This document shows, in pieces, positions 16,556 to 24,586 of a DNA stretch of 34,264 nt (positions are counted from its first letter, which is position 1; each line of letters opens with the position of its first letter). The stretch lies in assembly GCA_021647885.1 (NCBI GenBank), contig JAKITV010000025.1:1-34264 (forward strand), read 5' to 3'. Both the position numbers and the translations under genes were made by a program. Under the pieces are notes generated by a model that was given only the letters and a program-made list of their open reading frames with translations, ran no database searches and had not been told where the DNA came from. Source of the DNA: Flavobacteriaceae bacterium. Lineage in GTDB: Bacteria; Bacteroidota; Bacteroidia; Flavobacteriales; Flavobacteriaceae.

Positions 16556-18493
16556 ATGAAACAATTATTAATATTATGTTGCCTCATACTTTTAGCTTCT
16601 TGTAAAAACAATTCAGAAACTAATAAACAAGATGATATTGCTGCTAATTTAAAACAATATACCATAGAACAATTTATGGATAACGAATCTGTATTTGGCG
16701 GAAGTTTTTCACCAGACAACTCTAAATTATTAGTAACAAGCAATCGTACTGGAATATATAATATGTACACAGTAAATGCTAATAATGGAGATTTTACACC
16801 AATCACAACATCAGATAGTACGTCTGTTTTTGCGGTTTCTTATTTCCCAAATGATGAACGTATGCTATTTAGTGCCGATGGAAATGGTGATGAAATTAAC
16901 CATTTATTTTTAAGAGATATTAATGGAACAATCACAAACCTGACTCCAACTGAAGGAGCAAAAGCATCTTTTTATGGCTGGGCAAAAGACAAGAAAAACT
17001 TCTTTTATGGATCAAATAAAAGAGACCCTCGCTACTTTGATGTGTACAAAATATCAATAGATGGTTTTAATTCGGAATTAGTTTATGAAAATAATGATGG
17101 ATTAAATTTTAGTGGAATATCTGATGATGAACAGTATATTGCTTTAACAAAATCGGTCAATACCAATGATAGTGATTTGTTTGTTTACAGTATAGAAACA
17201 AAAGAAAAAACTAAAGTGAATGACAATTTAAGTGCCAATTCAGCACAAGCATTCTCTAATGACAATTCAGTTTTTTATTATACAACTGATGATGGTGCTG
17301 AATTTTCATATTTAATGACGTACAATCTTAACACAAATGAAAAGAAAAAAGTATTAGAAAAATCTTGGGATATTAGTGGAATCGGATTTACAGAAAACAG
17401 CACATATATGGTTGTATATGTTAACGAAGATGGAAAAAATGCTATTGAAGTGATTGATGTTGCTACTCAAAAACCAATTAATCTTCCAGATTTTGAAGGT
17501 AAAAGCATTACAAGTGTAGCTTTTTCAAATGATGAAACAATGATGCGTTTGTATGCTGGAGGATCTAATAGTCCTTCCGATTTATATTCCTATAATTTAG
17601 AATCAAAAAAGTTGATAAAACTTACTAATGTGCTTAATAAAGACATTAATGCTGATGATTTGGTAACTGCAAAAGTGATTCGCTTTAAGTCGTTTGATGG
17701 AGTAGAAATTCCTGCAATATATTATCTACCACATCAAGCATCTGTCGAAAATAAAGTACCTGCAATGGTTTGGGTTCATGGTGGACCAGGTGGACAATCA
17801 CGTCAAGGATTTAGTTCATTAATTCAATATATGGTGAATCATGGTTATGCAGTTTTAGCAGTTAATAATCGTGGTAGCAGTGGTTATGGAAAAACATTTT
17901 TTCAAATGGACGACTTAAATCATGGAGAAAAAGATTTACAAGATTGTGTTGAAGGTAAAAATTGGTTAGCTGAACAACCTGAAATCGATGGTGAAAAAAT
18001 AGGAATTATTGGAGGCTCATATGGTGGTTACATGACAATGGCTGCATTAACTTTCGCTCCAGAAGAATTTGATGTTGGTGTAAATATATATGGTGTGACC
18101 AATTGGATTCGAACCCTTAAAAGCATTCCTCCATATTGGGAATCTTTTAGAAAATCGTTATATTTAGAATTAGGTGATCCTTTTTCAGTTGACTCTGTTC
18201 GTTTAAGACAAATTTCGCCTTTATTTCATACTGACAAAGTAACTAAACCACTTATTGTTTTACAAGGTGCTCAAGATCCTCGTGTGTTGCAGGTTGAATC
18301 TGATGAGATTGTTGCTGGAGTTAGAAAAAATGGCGTTCCTGTTGAGTATGTTTTATTTGAAGATGAAGGTCATGGTTTTGTAAAAAAGGAAAATCAAATA
18401 GAAGCTTATAGTAGCATTCTTAAGTTTTTAGATGTGTATTTAAAAAAAGTAGATGAGCCAATTGATGGTGAAATCTCAAATAAAGGAAACTAA
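16556..18493 (+). CDS. S9 family serine peptidase, lipoprotein
   Basis: This 645-residue protein is a prolyl-oligopeptidase-family (S9) enzyme with a lipoprotein signal: LLASC, lipid-modified Cys16. It is therefore probably anchored in a membrane facing the periplasm or outside. Residues about 30-370 form a WD40-like propeller, and 380-645 an alpha/beta-hydrolase domain. The catalytic triad is visible as Ser488 in GGSYGGYM, Asp574 in QGAQDPRV and His606 in DEGHGF. The oxyanion region HGGPGGQ is also present. Such enzymes release dipeptides or trim oligopeptides. It lies ten bases behind the propeller gene in one operon, which ends at a bidirectional terminator. Confidence 0.93.
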   Translation: MKQLLILCCLILLASCKNNSETNKQDDIAANLKQYTIEQFMDNESVFGGSFSPDNSKLLVTSNRTGIYNMYTVNANNGDFTPITTSDSTSVFAVSYFPNDERMLFSADGNGDEINHLFLRDINGTITNLTPTEGAKASFYGWAKDKKNFFYGSNKRDPRYFDVYKISIDGFNSELVYENNDGLNFSGISDDEQYIALTKSVNTNDSDLFVYSIETKEKTKVNDNLSANSAQAFSNDNSVFYYTTDDGAEFSYLMTYNLNTNEKKKVLEKSWDISGIGFTENSTYMVVYVNEDGKNAIEVIDVATQKPINLPDFEGKSITSVAFSNDETMMRLYAGGSNSPSDLYSYNLESKKLIKLTNVLNKDINADDLVTAKVIRFKSFDGVEIPAIYYLPHQASVENKVPAMVWVHGGPGGQSRQGFSSLIQYMVNHGYAVLAVNNRGSSGYGKTFFQMDDLNHGEKDLQDCVEGKNWLAEQPEIDGEKIGIIGGSYGGYMTMAALTFAPEEFDVGVNIYGVTNWIRTLKSIPPYWESFRKSLYLELGDPFSVDSVRLRQISPLFHTDKVTKPLIVLQGAQDPRVLQVESDEIVAGVRKNGVPVEYVLFEDEGHGFVKKENQIEAYSSILKFLDVYLKKVDEPIDGEISNKGN

Positions 18494-18517
18494 AACCAGA
18501 AACGGAAACAAACTAAT

Positions 18518-18545
18518 AAAAAAGCGCTCATTTGAGTGCTTTTTT
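18518..18545. terminator. bidirectional terminator between S9 peptidase and Crp/Fnr genes
   Basis: AAAAAAGCGCTCA is followed by TTTGAGTGCTTTTTT, an imperfect palindrome with an A-run on one side and a T-run on the other. It serves two convergent genes and touches the stop codon of the minus-strand one. Confidence 0.85.
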
Positions 18546-19221
18546 ATTCTATACGTTTCAACCCTTCAAGGTCTTCAATTTTTATTTGCTTACCAATAGT
18601 AGATATTAAACCTTCTTTTTTAAATTGAGACAAGACCCTAATTGCCGATTCTGTTGCTGTACCAACAATGCTCGCAAAATCTTCACGGGATAATAAAACA
18701 CTTAATGTACCATCAGGATTTGTACCAAAGCTATCGTTAATATTTATTAAAGTCTCTGCTAAACGCTGTCTAACAGATTTTTGAGCCATATTAACAATAA
18801 TATCGTCTGACTCTTTTAAATCATTAGCCATATGCTTTAATACATCAAAAGCAAATTCAGAGTTTTTAGTTAAATCTCTAATAATTTCATTTTTAGGGAT
18901 AAAACACAATTCCATATCTTTTATAGCTGTAGCACGTAAATTTGTTCTTTCATCACTTACCACAGAGCGTTGCCCTAATAACTCACCCTTTTCTACCAAC
19001 TTAATAATTTGGTCTTTGCCATTAGCGCTTAATTTTGTAAGCTTACAAATACCCTTTCTTACGCAATACACCCCATTTAACATCTCTCCTTCTTCAAAGA
19101 TAACGTCCCCTTTTTTAACTATTCTTAATGTCTTTAATTTTGTAATTCTAATCAATTCATCATTTGTCAAAGACTTAAGAGAATTAAACTGTCTAATAAT
19201 ACATGATTCGCACTTACCCAT
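18544..19221 (-). CDS. Crp/Fnr family transcriptional regulator
   Basis: This 225-residue regulator has an N-terminal CxxC (Cys4, Cys7), a cyclic-nucleotide-binding-type beta-barrel (about 25-130), a dimer helix and a C-terminal winged helix (about 160-225). Other cysteines are Cys53, Cys59 and Cys106. The pattern is not the full Fnr set of four ligands, so an iron-sulfur cluster is possible but unproven. In the recognition helix (TATESAIRVLSQFKK), the Glu and Arg that Crp and Fnr use to read TGA are present. The serine Fnr uses at the first base appears to be Ile, which fits operators reading ATGAC instead of TTGAT. It is divergent from ccoI, with a matching palindrome in between, and very likely controls the cbb3 island. 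Confidence 0.9.
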   Translation of the reverse strand: MGKCESCIIRQFNSLKSLTNDELIRITKLKTLRIVKKGDVIFEEGEMLNGVYCVRKGICKLTKLSANGKDQIIKLVEKGELLGQRSVVSDERTNLRATAIKDMELCFIPKNEIIRDLTKNSEFAFDVLKHMANDLKESDDIIVNMAQKSVRQRLAETLININDSFGTNPDGTLSVLLSREDFASIVGTATESAIRVLSQFKKEGLISTIGKQIKIEDLEGLKRIE

Positions 19222-19257
19222 ACCCTTTTTTTAACAATGTGTAAAAATACTTAAAAC

Positions 19258-19271
19258 ATGACAATTATCAT
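19258..19271. promoter_or_regulatory. Crp/Fnr-type operator between regulator gene and ccoI
   Basis: ATGACAATTATCAT is a 14-bp palindrome with one mismatched pair, of the form ATGAC-N4-RTCAT. It nearly equals the site at 21941-21954. The centre (19264.5) is 22.5 bp from an exact -7 box and 29.5 bp from a one-mismatch -7 box for ccoI. On the other strand it lies 15 bp from a TATTTTTA box (19242-19249) of the regulator gene, where binding might repress. Confidence 0.7.
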
Positions 19272-19286
19272 ATAATTTACTTATAT

Positions 19287-19301
19287 TATCTTTGACTTTT
19301 G
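19287..19301 (+). promoter_or_regulatory. overlapping -7 box candidates for ccoI
   Basis: TATCTTTG (19287-19294) is an exact TAnnTTTG match. GACTTTTG (19294-19301) has one mismatch but stands at the same 29.5-bp distance from the operator as in the ccoS promoter. Neither has a -33 TTTG element, which fits activator dependence. Confidence 0.5.
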
Positions 19302-19332
19302 TTGCAGGTATAAATGAGCAAATATTTATGAA

Positions 19333-19422
19333 ATGAGTCATTATAAAATTTTGATTCCATTCGGTCTGTCTATTGACGAATTGCATCTGTCAGATAATAA
19401 TCAAATAAACACCCTCACATGA
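19333..19422 (+). CDS. 29-codon ORF coupled to ccoI
   Basis: ATG at 19333 opens a 29-residue frame (MSHYKILIPFGLSIDEL..., ending NTLT) whose stop codon overlaps the ccoI start as ATGA. It lies in the predicted ccoI mRNA leader. It could be a leader peptide that couples translation, or a remnant: KILIPFGLS weakly recalls the first strand of universal stress proteins. It has no cysteines or histidine clusters that would suggest metal sensing. I do not recognise a family. Confidence 0.35.
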   Translation: MSHYKILIPFGLSIDELHLSDNNQINTLT

Positions 19423-21794
19423 AACACAAAACATGTTTCCACTGTGGATTAGATTGTGAGTCTTATCCTATTTCTTTTGACAGTAAATCGTTTTGTTGTA
19501 ATGGATGTAAAACCGTTTACGAAATCTTTTCTATAAACGACTTAACCAGTTATTACGATTTACAAAATGCGCCAGGTGCAACACCCAAAGAAATTGAAGG
19601 CAAATACGACTTTTTAAATAATGAAAAAATCGTAGAAAAACTTTTGGAGTTTAATAACGAGAATACTCAAATTGTCACTCTATTTATTCCACATATTCAT
19701 TGTAGTTCTTGCATCTGGATTTTAGAGAACCTAAACAAGTTACTTCCTGCAGTAATAACATCTCAAGTAAACTTTGGAGAAAAAACAGTTCGAATAACTT
19801 ATAAAAGTGAAACCCTTTCTCTAAAGAAAATAGCTGAATTTTTAAGCCGAATTGGTTACGAACCTTATATAAGTTTAGAAGATTTTAAAACTGGTAAAAA
19901 TAAAATTAACAGATCTATAATTTACAAGCTTGGCGTTGCTGGTTTTGCCTTTGGCAATGTTATGTTTTTATCGTTTCCCGAATACTTTCAAGTAGATGGC
20001 TTTTGGCTGGAAAAATACAAACCAATATTTAGATGGTTAATGTTTGCATTTTCGCTTCCTGTGGTGTTCTATGCATCACAAGATTATTTTACATCGGCTT
20101 ACAAAGGATTGCGTTCCAAGATTTTAAACATAGATGTTCCATTAGCTTTAGGAATTGCTGTTTTATTTATAAGAAGTACTGTCGAAATTATTTTCGATTT
20201 AGGAACTGGGTTTTTTGATAGCTTAACAGGACTGGTTTTCTTTTTATTGCTAGGAAAGTTTTTTCAGCAAAAAACTTATTCATTTTTATCGTTTGAACGC
20301 GATTACAAATCGTATTTCCCAATTGGGATCACTAAAATTTCTTCGGAAGGAAAAGAAGAATCCATTCAGGTTTACGATATAAAAAAAGGAGATCGATTAT
20401 TAATACGAAACGAAGAACTTATTCCTGTCGATTGTATTTTAATAAACGGAAATGCTCGTATAGATTATAGTTTTGTTACAGGAGAATCTGAAACAGTTTC
20501 AAAACAATCTGGCGACAAACTCTTTGCTGGAGGAAAACAACTTGATGGCATTATAGAGGTTGACGTATTAAAATCTGTAGAGCAAAGTTATTTAACACAG
20601 CTTTGGAGTAATGATGTGTTTGAAGCAAACAAAGATGACTCTTTTACCTCTTTAACAAATAGCATAAGCAAACATTTTACCATAGCTATTTTGTTAATTG
20701 CTTTAGTTGCCACAACTTTTTGGTTATTAACAGACAGTAGTAAAGCCATAAACGTTTTTACTGCAGTTTTAATTATTGCATGCCCTTGTGCAATAGCCTT
20801 ATCTGCTCCTTTTACTTTTGGGAATTTATTGCGCATATTTGGTAAGAAAAAATTCTACTTAAAAAATGCCCGTGTAATAGAGCAATTAGCCAAAATTAAT
20901 ACAGTAATTTTTGACAAAACCGGAACTATTACAGCCAATAAAGAAACGAAAATCAACTACGAAGGATTAGAACTTTCGACTTGCGAAGAGTCGCTGTTAA
21001 AAAGCACATTAAGAGGTTCAAACCATCCATTAAGCAGAGCTTTATATACGCTTTTAGACAAGCATAACATTGTTACTTTAGACACTTTTCAGGAACACAC
21101 TGGAAAAGGTATAGAGGCTAGGTATAAATCTGATCATTTAAAAGTAGGCTCTGCACCTTTTGTTGGTCTTACAACAAATGTAGCAACCTTAAATACAACT
21201 GTACATATTAGCAAAAATAATACCTACAAAGGAAAATTTACTTTCTACAATGCATACAGAAAAGGATTATCCAAATTATTTAATGCGTTAAAAAAAGATT
21301 ATGATATTGCAATTCTTTCAGGCGATAATGAAGGTGAAAAAGATAATTTAACAAAATTATTACCTACAAAAACCAAGTTATTATTCAACCAAAAGCCAGA
21401 AGATAAATTAGAATATATAAAATACCATCAAAATGAAGGTGCAAATATTTTAATGGTTGGAGATGGCTTAAATGATGCTGGAGCCTTGGCACAAAGCAAT
21501 GTTGGGATTGCACTTTCTGAAAATGTAAATGTATTCTCTCCAGCATGTGATGCAATTTTAGATGCCTCAAAATTCAATCAATTATATCATTATATAAAAG
21601 CTTCAAAATCAGCTATAAAAATTGTGAAATGGAGTTTTATGCTGTCATTTTTATATAATATTATAGGATTATATTTTGCCGTAACTGGACAATTAGAACC
21701 TGTTATTGCAGCAATTTTAATGCCTTTAAGTTCAATAAGTATTGTTATATTTACAACAATTGCTTCAAACATTTTAGGTAAGAGACTAAAATAA
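19419..21794 (+). CDS. ccoI: CcoI-type copper-translocating P1B-ATPase
   Basis: This 791-residue inner-membrane ATPase exports Cu(I) for assembly of the CuB site of cbb3 oxidase (FixI/CcoI). The N-terminus has a cysteine-rich metal-binding domain (Cys6, 9, 13, 26, 27, 30), followed by a heavy-metal-associated domain with CSSC (95-98). Then come membrane helices with the CPC motif (455-457), the actuator TGES, phosphorylation site DKTGT (499-503), the HP motif in GSNHPLSRAL, and GDGLNDAG (681-688). Length is normal for the Bacteroidota type. It stands first in the island, behind an Fnr-like operator, and is followed by a repeat-filled gap before ccoS, so the two halves probably have separate promoters. 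Confidence 0.95.
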   Translation: MKHKTCFHCGLDCESYPISFDSKSFCCNGCKTVYEIFSINDLTSYYDLQNAPGATPKEIEGKYDFLNNEKIVEKLLEFNNENTQIVTLFIPHIHCSSCIWILENLNKLLPAVITSQVNFGEKTVRITYKSETLSLKKIAEFLSRIGYEPYISLEDFKTGKNKINRSIIYKLGVAGFAFGNVMFLSFPEYFQVDGFWLEKYKPIFRWLMFAFSLPVVFYASQDYFTSAYKGLRSKILNIDVPLALGIAVLFIRSTVEIIFDLGTGFFDSLTGLVFFLLLGKFFQQKTYSFLSFERDYKSYFPIGITKISSEGKEESIQVYDIKKGDRLLIRNEELIPVDCILINGNARIDYSFVTGESETVSKQSGDKLFAGGKQLDGIIEVDVLKSVEQSYLTQLWSNDVFEANKDDSFTSLTNSISKHFTIAILLIALVATTFWLLTDSSKAINVFTAVLIIACPCAIALSAPFTFGNLLRIFGKKKFYLKNARVIEQLAKINTVIFDKTGTITANKETKINYEGLELSTCEESLLKSTLRGSNHPLSRALYTLLDKHNIVTLDTFQEHTGKGIEARYKSDHLKVGSAPFVGLTTNVATLNTTVHISKNNTYKGKFTFYNAYRKGLSKLFNALKKDYDIAILSGDNEGEKDNLTKLLPTKTKLLFNQKPEDKLEYIKYHQNEGANILMVGDGLNDAGALAQSNVGIALSENVNVFSPACDAILDASKFNQLYHYIKASKSAIKIVKWSFMLSFLYNIIGLYFAVTGQLEPVIAAILMPLSSISIVIFTTIASNILGKRLK

Positions 21795-21803
21795 AATAAA
21801 CTA

Positions 21804-21824
21804 CCTCGACGCAAGCATACGAGG
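21804..21824. repeat. palindromic repeat family A, copy 3
   Basis: CCTCGACGCAAGCATACGAGG is an imperfect palindrome with outer CCTCG/CGAGG arms. It lies ten bases after the ccoI stop. Confidence 0.65.
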
Positions 21825-21835
21825 TGTTGAATGGA

Positions 21836-21850
21836 GTTTGCTGCGCAAAC
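21836..21850. repeat. short perfect hairpin
   Basis: GTTTGC and GCAAAC pair over 6 bp around TGC. It sits between two family A repeats. Confidence 0.5.
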
Positions 21851-21858
21851 ATCATAAT

Positions 21859-21882
21859 TTCGACCCAGAGGGTTGGGGAATT
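21859..21882. repeat. palindromic repeat family A, copy 4
   Basis: TTCGACCC-AGA-GGGTTGGGGAATT has the same AGA loop and GGAATT flank as the copy at 12443, with a CCC/GGG core in place of CGC/GCG. This is compensatory change, which suggests the stem is maintained. Confidence 0.6.
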
Positions 21883-21894
21883 AAACCAATTCTT

Positions 21895-21919
21895 TTCGTC
21901 CGCCAAAGCGGAACGCGAA
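21895..21919. repeat. palindromic repeat, CCGC-GCGG type
   Basis: Outer arms TTCG.../...CGAA and inner arms TCCGC/GCGGA enclose a CAAA loop. It is a separate family, ending 21 bases before the operator of ccoS. Confidence 0.6.
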
Positions 21920-21939
21920 GGAGGATTAAAAACTAAAAA

Positions 21940-21955
21940 CATGACAAATGTCATG
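21940..21955. promoter_or_regulatory. Crp/Fnr-type operator of the ccoS-NO-Q-P operon
   Basis: CATGACAAATGTCATG is a perfect 7+7 inverted repeat around AA, flanked by A-runs and T-runs that extend the symmetry. Its core ATGAC-N4-GTCAT matches the site before ccoI. The centre is 29.5 bp from an exact -7 box, which puts it near -41.5 from the likely start of transcription: the class II activator position known for Crp/Fnr. Confidence 0.8.
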
Positions 21956-21976
21956 TTTTTAAAATACAAATGAAAG

Positions 21977-21984
21977 TATTTTTG
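21977..21984 (+). promoter_or_regulatory. TAnnTTTG -7 box of ccoS operon
   Basis: TATTTTTG is an exact match, 22 bases before the ccoS start codon. The -33 position holds the T-run of the operator flank and no TTTG, as expected for an activator-dependent promoter. Confidence 0.7.
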
Positions 21985-22006
21985 AACCATAAATTCAGGT
22001 AGAGGT

Positions 22007-22192
22007 ATGAGTGTAATTTATGTATTGCTAACTATAAGCATCCTTATAGCCATTGCATTTTTTATAGCTTTTATTATTGCTGTTAAAAAAGGACAGTTTG
22101 ATGATAGTTATTCTCATTCCGTTCGTATGTTATTCGAAGACGAACTCGTCAAAGAAAAATCCAAAAAATCAATACTAACCAAAAAAGACTAA
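22007..22192 (+). CDS. ccoS: cbb3 oxidase assembly protein CcoS
   Basis: This 61-residue protein has one N-terminal membrane helix (about 4-29) followed by a short charged tail. The segment KKGQFDD after the helix is the CcoS/FixS signature. It is needed for insertion of cofactors into the oxidase core, together with CcoI. It is the first gene behind the operator/promoter and stands 11 bases ahead of ccoNO. Confidence 0.93.
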   Translation: MSVIYVLLTISILIAIAFFIAFIIAVKKGQFDDSYSHSVRMLFEDELVKEKSKKSILTKKD

Positions 22193-22203
22193 TACAAACA
22201 ACT

Positions 22204-24378
22204 ATGGAAGTACAACAGTTTCATTACGATAATAAAATCGTTAAAAATTTTATTTACGCTACTTTGCTTTGGGGAGTTGTAGGTATGTTAGTAGGACTAC
22301 TACTAGCATTCATGTTTATTTTCCCTAACCTAACCGATGGCATCTCTTGGTTAAGCTTTGGTCGTTTAAGACCATTGCATACTAACGCTGTGATTTTTGC
22401 CTTTGTAGGGAATGCCATTTTTGCAGGTGTGTACTACTCTTCTCAACGATTACTTAAAGCTAGAATGTTTAGCGACTTATTTAGTAAAATTAACTTTTGG
22501 GGGTGGCAACTCATAATTGTTGGTGCTGCCATAACACTTCCTTTAGGCTTTACTACTTCTAAAGAATATGCCGAACTGGAATGGCCTTTTGATATTGCTA
22601 TTGCATTAATTTGGGTAGTCTTTGGAGCTAACTTAATTGGTACTATTTTAAAAAGAAGACAACGCCATTTATATGTTGCTATTTGGTTTTATCTGGCAAC
22701 ATTTGTAACGGTTGCAGTACTTCATATTTTTAATAGTTTAGCACTTCCTGTAAGTGCACTAAAAAGTTATTCTGTTTATGCAGGTGTACAAGATGCCTTA
22801 GTACAATGGTGGTATGGTCATAATGCGGTTGCATTTTTCTTAACCACTCCATTCTTAGGTTTGATGTACTATTTTGTGCCAAAAGCAGCAAACAGACCTG
22901 TATATTCTTATAGATTATCCATAATACATTTTTGGTCTTTAATTTTTATATACATCTGGGCTGGGCCTCATCATTTATTATATACTGCTTTACCAGAATG
23001 GGCTCAAAATTTAGGAGTCGCATTTTCTATAATGCTAATATTGCCTTCTTGGGGTGGAATGATAAATGGTTTACTAACCCTTCGTGGAGCATGGGATAAA
23101 GTAAGAACAGATCCTGTTTTAAAATTCATGGTTGTGGCAATTACAGGTTATGGTATGGCAACTTTTGAAGGTCCAATGCTTGCTCTTAAAAACGTAAACG
23201 CAATAGCGCATTATACCGATTGGATTATTGCTCACGTTCATGTTGGTGCATTAGCTTGGAACGGATTTCTGACCTTTGGTATGATTTACTGGTTAGTACC
23301 AAGACTATTTAAATCAAAGCTGTTTTCTGTTAAGCTGGCAAATCTTCATTTTTGGATTGGTACTCTAGGTATTATCATGTACACATTACCAATGTATGTT
23401 GCTGGATTTACCCAAGCAAGTATGTGGAAACAGTTTAATCCAGACGGAACTTTAGTTTATGGAAACTTTTTAGAAACAGTTACCGAAATTATGCCAATGT
23501 ATTGGATGCGTGCCATTGGTGGAACATTATTCTTAACAGGAATGTTAATAATGGTTTATAACATAATAGTTACCATTAAACAAGGTAGTGAAGTAACTGA
23601 TGAATTAGCTGAAGCTCCTGCATTACAAAGCATATCAAAAAAGCGTTTAGCTGGAGAAGGATGGCATACTTGGCTAGAACGTCGTCCAGTACAATTAACA
23701 CTTCTTGCAACTGTAACTATTTTAATTGGAGGAATCGTGCAAATTGTACCAACTATTATGGTAAAATCCAATATCCCTACCATAACTAGTGTACAGCCAT
23801 ATACGCCTTTAGAATTAGAGGGACGTGATATTTATATTCGCGAAGGTTGTGCTGGTTGCCATTCTCAAATGATTAGACCGTTTAGAAGTGAAGTAGAACG
23901 CTATGGCGAATACTCAAAAGCTGGAGAATTTGTGTACGACCATCCTTTCCTTTGGGGAAGTAAACGTACAGGACCAGATTTACATCGTATAGGTGGAAAA
24001 TATTCCGATAGTTGGCATTTAAGCCACATGTACGATCCACAAAGTACCTCATCTGGTTCAATTATGCCAGCATATCAATGGTTGGTTAGAAATGAACTCG
24101 ATAAATCGGACACTGAAGCAAAAATGAGAGTTATGGTAAAACTAGGTGTACCATATACAGATGAAGATATAGCTAATGCGCAAGACAATATGTTAGATCA
24201 AGGAACTCAAATAGAGCAAAATCTATATGCAGATCCTGATTTTGCTACAAACTATGAAGCCGACAAACAATCTGGTGGTGAAGACTTTGTTGAAATGCGT
24301 AACAGAGAAATTGTTGCACTTATCGCTTATTTACAGCGTTTGGGAACAGATATTAAAGTAGAAACCGTAGAAAATTAA
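22204..24378 (+). CDS. ccoNO: fused cbb3 cytochrome oxidase subunits I and II (CcoN-CcoO)
   Basis: This 724-residue protein is the catalytic core of the high-affinity cbb3 terminal oxidase, fused to its monoheme cytochrome c subunit. Residues 1-480 are CcoN, with about twelve helices and the heme/copper histidines: His59 (RPLHTNA), WYGHNAVAF, WAGPHHLLYT and HVHVGALAWNG. Residues about 500-724 are CcoO: a membrane anchor (LTLLATVTILIGGIVQIVP), heme c site CAGCH (549-553) and the conserved RPFRSEVERYGEYSKAGEF. The protein reduces O2 to water and pumps protons in the inner membrane. The fusion is usual in Bacteroidota. It is transcribed with ccoS, ccoQ and ccoP from the operator-controlled promoter. 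Confidence 0.96.
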   Translation: MEVQQFHYDNKIVKNFIYATLLWGVVGMLVGLLLAFMFIFPNLTDGISWLSFGRLRPLHTNAVIFAFVGNAIFAGVYYSSQRLLKARMFSDLFSKINFWGWQLIIVGAAITLPLGFTTSKEYAELEWPFDIAIALIWVVFGANLIGTILKRRQRHLYVAIWFYLATFVTVAVLHIFNSLALPVSALKSYSVYAGVQDALVQWWYGHNAVAFFLTTPFLGLMYYFVPKAANRPVYSYRLSIIHFWSLIFIYIWAGPHHLLYTALPEWAQNLGVAFSIMLILPSWGGMINGLLTLRGAWDKVRTDPVLKFMVVAITGYGMATFEGPMLALKNVNAIAHYTDWIIAHVHVGALAWNGFLTFGMIYWLVPRLFKSKLFSVKLANLHFWIGTLGIIMYTLPMYVAGFTQASMWKQFNPDGTLVYGNFLETVTEIMPMYWMRAIGGTLFLTGMLIMVYNIIVTIKQGSEVTDELAEAPALQSISKKRLAGEGWHTWLERRPVQLTLLATVTILIGGIVQIVPTIMVKSNIPTITSVQPYTPLELEGRDIYIREGCAGCHSQMIRPFRSEVERYGEYSKAGEFVYDHPFLWGSKRTGPDLHRIGGKYSDSWHLSHMYDPQSTSSGSIMPAYQWLVRNELDKSDTEAKMRVMVKLGVPYTDEDIANAQDNMLDQGTQIEQNLYADPDFATNYEADKQSGGEDFVEMRNREIVALIAYLQRLGTDIKVETVEN

Positions 24379-24397
24379 CCCTTAAAAATAATACCTC

Positions 24398-24586
24398 ATG
24401 TTAAAATTTGTAAAAAACCATATGGAGAGTATTACAGGAATCGAGATTTATCCTATGATTTCGTTACTCATCTTTTTTATATTTTTTGTAATCTTGTTTT
24501 GGTGGGTTTTTACTGCAAAAAAAGAATACATAGAAACCGTTAGTAACATTCCATTAGACAATAACCTAAACCAAGAAAAATCATGA
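24398..24586 (+). CDS. ccoQ: small cbb3 oxidase subunit CcoQ
   Basis: This 62-residue protein has one membrane helix (about 19-40, MISLLIFFIFFVILFWWVF) and the typical CcoQ ending of the helix followed by a short polar tail (TAKKEYIE). CcoQ stabilises the oxidase complex. It starts 19 bases after ccoNO and overlaps ccoP by four bases (ATGA), a sign of coupled translation. The call relies on position and topology because the sequence is poorly conserved. Confidence 0.85.
   Translation: MLKFVKNHMESITGIEIYPMISLLIFFIFFVILFWWVFTAKKEYIETVSNIPLDNNLNQEKS

Noticed and set aside
13309..18493. Polysaccharide-utilisation or type IX secretion locus
   Set aside because: No SusC/SusD pair and no conserved C-terminal secretion domain could be seen around the propeller protein and S9 peptidase.
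19333..19343. AATGAGTCATT as a third Crp/Fnr site
   Set aside because: It is 11 bp with a 1-base centre, not the 14-bp ATGAC-N4-GTCAT form, and it overlaps the start of the small ORF.
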